Assembly: GCA_034440355.1 (NCBI GenBank)
Contig: JAWXBY010000057.1
Span: forward strand, 1-5,997
Source of the DNA: SZUA-430 sp034440355
GTDB lineage: Bacteria > Pseudomonadota > Alphaproteobacteria > Micropepsales > Micropepsaceae
DNA: 5,997 nt
Reading direction: 5' to 3'
Position 1 is the stretch's first letter, and each line of letters begins with the position of its first letter. The position numbers and the translations under genes are program-made. The notes below the pieces were generated by a model, which saw only the letters and a program-made list of their open reading frames with translations, ran no database searches and was not told the origin of the DNA. Positions 1 to 4,011 of the stretch are shown in pieces.

Positions 1-1019
1 ATCGGGCCCGCCTCGCAGACGCTTCAGCCTACCTTGAACCGCTCGCGGGGCGGCTTGTCGTCATCGACGAAGTCCATCGCACGCCGGGCCTGTTTGAAGA
101 ATTGCGGGGCGTGATCGACCGCCGCCGCGAAGCAGGCCACCGGGCCGGCCAGTTTCTGATCCTCGGTTCGGCCTCCATGGACCTCCTGAAGCAATCCTCG
201 GAAACCCTTGCCGGCCGGATCGCCTACATCGATCTCGGGCCCCTCTCAATCGCGGAGGCCTTGGCCGATGACGCTGACAGCCTTGACCGGCTGTGGCTTC
301 GCGGCGGCTTCCCGGACAGTTTTCTCGCCGGCTCCGACAAGGCAAGTTTCTCCTGGAGAGAGAACTTCATTCGCACCTACCTTGAACGGGACGTGGCCCA
401 ATTCGCGGGCGGCGCCAGCGCGCTCAACGTGGGTCGGCTCTGGACCATGCTCGCACACGCTCAGGGCGGTCTGTTCAACGCATCGCGTTTCGCCGGCAGC
501 CTCGATGTGTCGGCGCGTTCCGTCGGGCGCTATCTCGACCTGCTGGAAGGACTGCTTCTCGTTCGCACGTTGCGACCATGGCGATCGAATGTCGGAAAAC
601 GCGTCGTCGCCGCGCCAAAAGTCTACCTCCGCGACAGCGGCATCGTGCACGGTCTTCTGAACATCGCCACGCGCGACGACCTGTTCAGCCATCCCGTCCT
701 CGGCGCGTCCTGGGAAGGTCTCGTGATCGAGGCGATTGTGGAGGCCATGCCCGCCCGCGCCACGCCATGGTTTTACAGGACGAGCGCGGGCGCGGAAATC
801 GATCTTGTCCTCGAACTGGGGCCTGGCAAGCTCGCGGCGTTCGAAATCAAGCGCAGCCTGCCGCAGGGGCGCTTGAAGGGCTTCGACGCCGCGTGCGACG
901 ACATCGCCGCCGCGCACCGTTTCGTGGTCTATCCAGGACCCGACAGTTTCTCCCGCGCCGGAGGCGTTCGGGTTGTCGCGGTTGGGGATCTGGCCGCGGC
1001 GGTCGAAAGTCTCGGCTGA
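1..1019 (+). CDS. AAA-family ATPase with C-terminal DUF4143 domain (5' end outside window)
   Basis: The gene enters from the left edge; its frame is open from base 3 and 338 residues are visible, ending in TGA. The first visible residues carry a Walker B strand (VVIDEVH, about residues 19-25) and a sensor-like strand (FLILGSAS, about 51-58). The Walker A loop is therefore lost beyond the edge, and a TTG at 102 is internal, not the start. Further on are the family signatures LRGGFPDSF (about 99-107) and RTYLERDV (about 124-131), then a winged-helix-like stretch (about 158-193) and YLRDSGI (about 208-214). The C-terminus holds a PD-(D/E)XK-like pattern, FYRTSAGAEIDLVLE followed by FEIK (about 257-283), typical of DUF4143. 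Such proteins are common in bacterial accessory DNA, and their substrate is not established. The gene converges on the antitoxin gene at 1146. The family assignment is firm; the cellular role is unknown. Confidence 0.9.
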   Translation, partial: RARLADASAYLEPLAGRLVVIDEVHRTPGLFEELRGVIDRRREAGHRAGQFLILGSASMDLLKQSSETLAGRIAYIDLGPLSIAEALADDADSLDRLWLRGGFPDSFLAGSDKASFSWRENFIRTYLERDVAQFAGGASALNVGRLWTMLAHAQGGLFNASRFAGSLDVSARSVGRYLDLLEGLLLVRTLRPWRSNVGKRVVAAPKVYLRDSGIVHGLLNIATRDDLFSHPVLGASWEGLVIEAIVEAMPARATPWFYRTSAGAEIDLVLELGPGKLAAFEIKRSLPQGRLKGFDAACDDIAAAHRFVVYPGPDSFSRAGGVRVVAVGDLAAAVESLG

Positions 1020-1030
1020 CCCATGAAAAT

Positions 1031-1080
1031 GTGCACTTCAGGCGCAGGGCATGCACCCTGATGGTCCGGCGTGCAACGCC
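1031..1080. repeat. Three phased TGCA-centred dyads
   Basis: TGCA cores lie at 1032-1035, 1052-1055 and 1072-1075, exactly 20 bp apart. Each lies in a small dyad: GTGCAC (1031-1036), CAGGG/CCCTG (1045-1049 with 1056-1060) and GGCGT/ACGCC (1068-1072 with 1076-1080). They fill the spacer between two convergent genes. None is followed by a T-run, so they do not look like an intrinsic terminator. They could be binding sites on one helix face, the worn end of a mobile element, or chance. Confidence 0.4.
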
Positions 1081-1145
1081 CGCGAAGTTAATTGCGCCAA
1101 TGAGGTATCTCCCGCTGCGGTAGCGCCTCCCCTTGAGCAAGGTTC

Positions 1146-1403
1146 TCACTCGCGGAACCCTTTCTCAAGGAAGCGTGGCGGGTCGCGGTCGTCGCCCCGG
1201 ACAGGCAAATCCAGATCGACGCCTTGGTCACCGCTGAAAAGCCGTCGGGACAAGTCCAACAATGCTTGTCCCGTGACGCCAGCTACCGCTGTTTGCAAAA
1301 TGATGCGCGCTTCTGCCTCTATGGAATGGCCATACTGGGCGGCGCGCACCTGCAACAACTCCATAAGACCGGGATCGATGTCTTGGATCGTGAGACTGGC
1401 CAC
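1146..1403 (-). CDS. FitA-like ribbon-helix-helix antitoxin (orphan)
   Basis: This 85-aa protein matches the FitA/VapB group of type II antitoxins. The N-terminal strand MASLTIQDID is followed by two helices (about residues 10-21 and 26-38, with the family-like VRAAQYGHSIEAEAR) that form the ribbon-helix-helix DNA-binding dimer. The tail GVDLDLPVRGDDRDPP resembles the acidic, Pro/Arg-rich FitA C-terminus that wraps the partner toxin. The GTG at 1401-1403 is preferred to a TTG at 1413-1415: it has GGAGG five bases upstream and gives the usual family N-terminus, whereas the Shine-Dalgarno overlaps the TTG start region. In FitAB loci a PIN-domain RNase toxin normally follows at once. Here a GTGA overlap opens another frame at 1149, but it encodes nothing PIN-like. 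The gene is probably autoregulated through the palindromic AT-rich region upstream. The family call is strong; whether it is functional without a toxin is unknown. Confidence 0.86.
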   Translation of the reverse strand: MASLTIQDIDPGLMELLQVRAAQYGHSIEAEARIILQTAVAGVTGQALLDLSRRLFSGDQGVDLDLPVRGDDRDPPRFLEKGFRE

Positions 1404-1408
1404 GGGCG

Positions 1409-1413
1409 CCTCC
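1409..1413 (-). promoter_or_regulatory. Shine-Dalgarno that sets the antitoxin GTG start
   Basis: The minus strand reads GGAGG here, five bases before the GTG at 1403-1401. This site decides between the GTG and the in-frame TTG 12 bases further upstream. Confidence 0.75.
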
Positions 1414-1420
1414 AAATTTT

Positions 1421-1439
1421 TACTACGAAATACGTACTA
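1421..1439. promoter_or_regulatory. Candidate antitoxin operator/promoter
   Basis: In an AT-rich island, an imperfect inverted repeat reads TACTACG-N5-CGTACTA, with one mismatch. On the minus strand a TATAGT that could serve as a -10 box overlaps its upstream edge, about 30 bases before the start codon. No good -35 box was found. RHH antitoxins commonly bind inverted repeats over their own promoter, which is why this is proposed. The palindrome ATCGCGAT at 1441-1448 lies just upstream. Confidence 0.35.
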
Positions 1440-1460
1440 TATCGCGATCAGCTGGAATGG

Positions 1461-1475
1461 GTTTCGAAACGTACG
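1461..1475. repeat. Overlapping short palindromes GTTTCGAAAC and CGTACG
   Basis: A perfect 10-bp palindrome (1461-1470) shares its last base with a 6-bp palindrome (1470-1475), which in turn touches the long hairpin. The first resembles the two arms of a chromosomal parS site (GTTTC and GAAAC) without the four central bases. A protein-binding role is possible but not shown. Confidence 0.35.
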
Positions 1476-1506
1476 ACCGTCCCGCCGGTTGACCGGCGGG
1501 ACGGTC
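1475..1506 (-). terminator. Perfect 15-bp hairpin behind ssb (terminator-like)
   Basis: The arm GACCGTCCCGCCGGT (1475-1489) pairs perfectly with 1492-1506 across a two-base loop (effectively four unpaired bases). It begins five bases after the ssb stop codon on the minus strand. The downstream bases read GTACGTTTCG, so there is no real U-tract. It may terminate with help, protect the 3' end of the ssb transcript, or insulate ssb from the antitoxin gene. The structure is certain; the function is inferred from its position. Confidence 0.6.
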
Positions 1507-1511
1507 GCCAG

Positions 1512-1865
1512 TTACGCGGCTTCCGATTGCATCTCCGGGACGTTCGCCATGCCCTTGGACCGCATCATGCCGCCGCCGGGTTCGATGGCGACGTAGACCT
1601 TGCCGGTCCAGCGGCCGGTGGTCTTGTCCTTCCAGCGGTCGTGGCGGAGCTTGCCGGTGACTTCGACCAGCGCGCCTTCCGGGAGCGCCTTGGCGATGGT
1701 TGCGGCCTTGGGGCAATCGACTTCGATGGTAAAGCGGTCCTTGCGGACATCGTCGCTCGTTTCGATCCAGAGCGAGACGGTCTCGATCGTGCCGCCGCGG
1801 CTTTCATAGCTGCGGGTCTTGGCGGTCTCGACGAGCTTGCCGATGAGGGTGATGCGGTTGGTCAT
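1512..1865 (-). CDS. ssb: Single-stranded DNA-binding protein, short form
   Basis: This 117-aa protein is an OB-fold SSB. It begins MTNRITLIGKLVE, followed by TIETVSLWIET, DRFTIEVDCPKAATIAKALPEG, ALVEVTGKLRHDRWKD and GKVYVAIEP, in the order of the five-strand SSB core (about residues 3-96). Trp33, Trp78 and Trp86 are candidates for base stacking. SSB coats single strands during replication, repair and plasmid transfer. The ATG at 1863-1865 has AAGGAAG six bases upstream. Only about 20 residues follow the core, ending EMQSEAA. The long flexible linker and acidic DDDIPF-type tip of housekeeping SSBs, used to recruit partner proteins, are absent. It is the third DNA-metabolism gene after ardC and the Toprim gene, but a 276-nt spacer separates it from them, so it may have its own promoter. 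The family call is very likely correct. Confidence 0.92.
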   Translation of the reverse strand: MTNRITLIGKLVETAKTRSYESRGGTIETVSLWIETSDDVRKDRFTIEVDCPKAATIAKALPEGALVEVTGKLRHDRWKDKTTGRWTGKVYVAIEPGGGMMRSKGMANVPEMQSEAA

Positions 1866-1871
1866 GGCTGT

Positions 1872-1878
1872 CTTCCTT
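1872..1878 (-). promoter_or_regulatory. ssb ribosome-binding site
   Basis: The minus strand reads AAGGAAG, six bases before the ATG at 1865-1863. An upstream ATG at 1882-1880 is out of frame with SSB and has no such site. Confidence 0.65.
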
Positions 1879-1904
1879 CATGTGTTCCCGGCTTCTCCCG
1901 GGGC

Positions 1905-1921
1905 CGCGGGCCTCGCCCGCG
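1905..1921. repeat. 7-bp stem, triloop hairpin in the ssb leader
   Basis: CGCGGGC (1905-1911) pairs perfectly with GCCCGCG (1915-1921) over a three-base loop, about 40 bases before the ssb start on the minus strand. There is no T-run. It could modulate ssb translation or mRNA stability. Confidence 0.5.
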
Positions 1922-1976
1922 ACGGCGCTCCCAAGCCCGGCGTTCAAGGCGGCGCGGGCACGCTGAAAATGGTGGG

Positions 1977-2002
1977 CCCCGAAAGGTCCCTTTTGGGGGA
2001 CC
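1977..2002. repeat. Two mutually exclusive hairpins in the ssb leader
   Basis: GGTCCC (1985-1990) pairs with GGGACC (1997-2002) over a six-base loop. Alternatively CCCCGAAA (1977-1984) pairs with TTTTGGGG (1991-1998), with GGTCCC as its loop; this pairing has one G-T pair on plus RNA and an A-C mismatch on minus RNA. The two folds share bases and exclude each other. On the minus strand the first hairpin is followed by only TTT, so it is at best a weak terminator or attenuator. Confidence 0.45.
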
Positions 2003-2141
2003 GAAGCGCTCTGCGCGTTTGGGGAGACGATTTTCCGCTGGCGCGCGCCGGCGGACGGGCTGAATGGCGACGGCGTGGACGAAGCCCGCGGCTCTTGGTG
2101 AAACGCGCACTGGACGAAGATACGCTCTGGCAACCGCATTC

Positions 2142-3023
2142 TCATCCGGCGCGGGCATAGTCGTTCCAGTCGTTGAAGCCGAACGGCGGCGGCACAATCT
2201 CCACGGAAATGTCTTGCTTCAATCGATCAACAAGGCTCCGAGCCGCTCGCCACCCTGCCCGATCGCGATCGACCGCAATGACAAGCACTCTCACGAATGC
2301 CGGCGGTGTGAACCGCGCCAGATTGTGCCCGCTCAACAGCGCCCTCGCATTCAGCCCAAGTACTTCAGACGCTGACAGCACGGTGGTCACGCCTTCGCCG
2401 ACAAGAAGCGTCTCGGCGACTATGTGCAGATGAACGGCGCCCCCCATGAGACGCCCGACAATACGCCTCGGCACAGCGACCGCAGCTTTCGCGCGCCCGT
2501 CAGCGGACAGCAGAACCACCTCAACGCCTTGCACCACACCCGCGCTGTCCCGGATCGCCGCGACCAGCGCCGGTCGGCGCTGTCTGTCGTCAATGCCGGT
2601 CATGCTGGGATGGAATCGAAGCGAACGACACGCGGCGAAATCCCGCGCGATGCGCCGCACGCGCAGATAGCGCTCGCCAGGCGTGCCGACGACCGAGTGA
2701 CTTTCTCTCCAGAGCTGACGCGCACGCTGGACGCGATTGGCGCGTGTCCGCTCTTCTGAACACCCGGCGATTGTCCAAGTCGCCCTTCCCGATGGCGACG
2801 ATTGCGCACGCGGCAGCAATCCGCGCGCCGCGAGCGCATCGCGCACGATACGCCAGTCATCGCGTGGACTGAAGCAGTGGATGATGATGCGTCCGTCATC
2901 ACCCCACAGCAGGGACACCGAGCGATCGCGAGGCCCGTGTCCTGGGCCGGGGATTAGGGCGCGCCGACCGCCATTGAACAGATCGCCGCCGACGCTGGCG
3001 ACGATGCGTTCAAGCGGCGACAT
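2142..3023 (-). CDS. Toprim-domain protein, primase-like
   Basis: This 293-aa protein resembles the plasmid/phage-type proteins with a DUF7146-like region and a C-terminal Toprim_3 domain. The N-terminal part (GGRRALIPGPGHGPRDRSVSLLW, then IIIHCFSPRDDW, about residues 18-57) is where primases carry a zinc-binding fold, but no cysteine cluster is seen. Residues 103-140 hold LWRESHSVVGTPGERYLRVR and LRFHP. The Toprim fold follows: LLVGEGVTTVLSASE (about 206-220, with Glu210) and VLVIAVDRDRAGWRAA (about 246-261, with the DxD pair at Asp252 and Asp254), ending FNDWNDYARAG. The acidic residues that bind metal are thus present. The ATG at 3021-3023 lies 14 nt inside the end of ardC, which implies translational coupling. 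The frame stays open to 3317, but that extra Arg/Ser-rich part is antisense-like shadow of ardC in another frame. There is no helicase domain, so it is not a full DnaG or primase-helicase. Its exact role is not established. Confidence 0.87.
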   Translation of the reverse strand: MSPLERIVASVGGDLFNGGRRALIPGPGHGPRDRSVSLLWGDDGRIIIHCFSPRDDWRIVRDALAARGLLPRAQSSPSGRATWTIAGCSEERTRANRVQRARQLWRESHSVVGTPGERYLRVRRIARDFAACRSLRFHPSMTGIDDRQRRPALVAAIRDSAGVVQGVEVVLLSADGRAKAAVAVPRRIVGRLMGGAVHLHIVAETLLVGEGVTTVLSASEVLGLNARALLSGHNLARFTPPAFVRVLVIAVDRDRAGWRAARSLVDRLKQDISVEIVPPPFGFNDWNDYARAG

Positions 3024-3948
3024 GCGCGATGCCGACCTGGTTTGAGAAGGTTGGCGGCGGACTCTTGGCGAGAAGCCAATCGACCGCCGCCTGCGCCTTG
3101 CCGGCGGCTTCAAGAAAGGCGCGGCGATCGTCCCGCAGCGCCCGGATCCAGTCGCCGATGTACGCGCTGTGGTCGTTGATATGTCCCGGTGGGAGTCCGA
3201 GGTGCGCGCCGAGAAACGCTGCGCCCAGCTCCGCTGTGATCTCTTCCACGGCGTAGGCGGTTTTCGGATAGCGCTTGGCATAATCGCGCGCGAGCCGATG
3301 TGGCGCGGCAGTCGCATGGACCGCTTCGTGGTCGAGCGTCTGTGCGTAGAGATCGGTGCTGTCGAACGCCCCGATCGGCGGCATGCCGATCACGTCCTTC
3401 GACGGAATGTAGCAAGCGCGGTCCGCCGTCACGATGCGTGCAATATCAAGTTTCGCAAACCACGCTTCATGCCAGCCAATTGGCCCGAGGCTTCCCGCCG
3501 CGACCGGCTCGATGAAGAACCTGTCCGGCAGTCCGTCGATCTGGGCTGCATTGAAGACTACGTAGGAGCGCAAAAACCGGAACTTGTCTTCCGCGACGGC
3601 GCCATCCACGTCGATCCGTTCGCGATGCGCCCGTCCGTAGTAGACGACGGTCTCGCCCCGTTCGCCCTTGCGGACGCTTGCGCCCAAGGCCGCAGCCTGG
3701 CGAAAGGAAAACCAGTGGCGCGACCGATAGCCGGCCTCGGCGGCGGCGATCCACAACAGAACGATGTTCACGCCGCGGTACAATTCGCCGGTGGCGCGTT
3801 GCGGTAGGCCGAGCGGGGCGCCTGTACGCGCGCCATCCCATGGTTTGCGCCAGGGCATCACGCCGTGCTCCAGATCGGCAAGAATTTTCGCGGTGATCTC
3901 GGCCGCGATGTCGCGGCGCGCGCCCGCAGTCCCCGAATTGGGTGTCAT
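3010..3948 (-). CDS. ardC: ArdC family antirestriction protein (ssDNA-binding domain plus zincin metallopeptidase)
   Basis: The 312-aa protein has the two-domain ArdC layout. The N-terminal ssDNA-binding domain (about residues 10-140) shows GVMPWRKPWD (29-38), YRGVNIVLLW (57-66) and WFSFRQAAALGASVRKGERGE (79-99). The C-terminal zincin-like peptidase has HEAVH (207-211) as the HExxH metal site. EEITAELGAAFL (235-246) supplies the likely third ligand, and GHINDHSAYIGDWI (255-268) is typical of the family. ArdC proteins protect incoming plasmid DNA from host restriction and bind single-stranded DNA; a protease function is predicted from the fold. The ATG at 3946-3948 has GGAG seven bases upstream. 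The gene follows the parB-like gene after a strong terminator and overlaps the Toprim gene by 14 nt, so ardC and Toprim are almost surely co-expressed. Length and motifs look intact. Confidence 0.94.
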   Translation of the reverse strand: MTPNSGTAGARRDIAAEITAKILADLEHGVMPWRKPWDGARTGAPLGLPQRATGELYRGVNIVLLWIAAAEAGYRSRHWFSFRQAAALGASVRKGERGETVVYYGRAHRERIDVDGAVAEDKFRFLRSYVVFNAAQIDGLPDRFFIEPVAAGSLGPIGWHEAWFAKLDIARIVTADRACYIPSKDVIGMPPIGAFDSTDLYAQTLDHEAVHATAAPHRLARDYAKRYPKTAYAVEEITAELGAAFLGAHLGLPPGHINDHSAYIGDWIRALRDDRRAFLEAAGKAQAAVDWLLAKSPPPTFSNQVGIAHVAA

Positions 3949-3955
3949 GATCGAA

Positions 3956-3959
3956 CTCC
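3956..3959 (-). promoter_or_regulatory. ardC ribosome-binding site
   Basis: The minus strand reads GGAG, seven bases before the ardC ATG. Only 26 bases separate the ardC start codon from the end of the terminator T-run upstream, so any ardC promoter must be very compact or overlap the terminator. Confidence 0.6.
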
Positions 3960-3974
3960 AATATTGATGAGTGG

Positions 3975-4006
3975 AAAGAAAAACGGCCCGGCCGAAGCCG
4001 GGCCGT
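3975..4006 (-). terminator. Intrinsic terminator of the parB-like gene
   Basis: On the minus strand ACGGCCCGGC pairs perfectly with GCCGGGCCGT across a TTCG tetraloop (arms 3997-4006 and 3983-3992), followed by TTTTTCTTT. The stem begins five bases after the parB-like stop codon. A 10-bp GC-rich stem, a stable C(UUCG)G loop and a U-tract make this a textbook rho-independent terminator. Confidence 0.93.
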
Positions 4007-4011
4007 GATGC

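Larger units (their letters stand above)
1866..2141 (-). other. 276-nt GC-rich spacer upstream of ssb (probable leader)
   Basis: No convincing gene is present. Several frames stay open only because the DNA is GC-rich. A minus-strand frame starting with an ATG that overlaps the Toprim stop codon (ATGA) runs 62 nt into ssb but has Pro/Arg/Ala-rich, non-family composition. The spacer contains two hairpin elements described separately and a GGCGCGCGCC palindrome at 2040-2049. I could not identify a credible -35/-10 pair. It is probably the 5' leader and control region of ssb. Confidence 0.5.

Noticed and set aside
246..917. Minus-strand frame of 223 codons
   Set aside because: It is antisense to the DUF4143 ATPase, whose motifs run through the same bases.
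847..1149. Minus-strand frame starting at a GTG that overlaps the antitoxin stop
   Set aside because: The position fits a toxin gene, but the protein is Arg-rich, lacks PIN acidic motifs and mostly runs antisense to the DUF4143 gene.
1224..2063. Plus-strand frame of 279 codons
   Set aside because: It spans the antitoxin, hairpin, ssb and spacer in antisense and shows no domain. The minus-strand genes explain this region.
3024..3317. Upstream extension of the Toprim reading frame
   Set aside because: This stretch overlaps ardC in another frame, is Arg/Ser/Pro-rich and has no family similarity. The Toprim protein starts naturally at the ATG at 3021-3023.
3169..3807. Plus-strand frame of 212 codons
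   Set aside because: It is antisense to the conserved ArdC coding region, with shadow composition.
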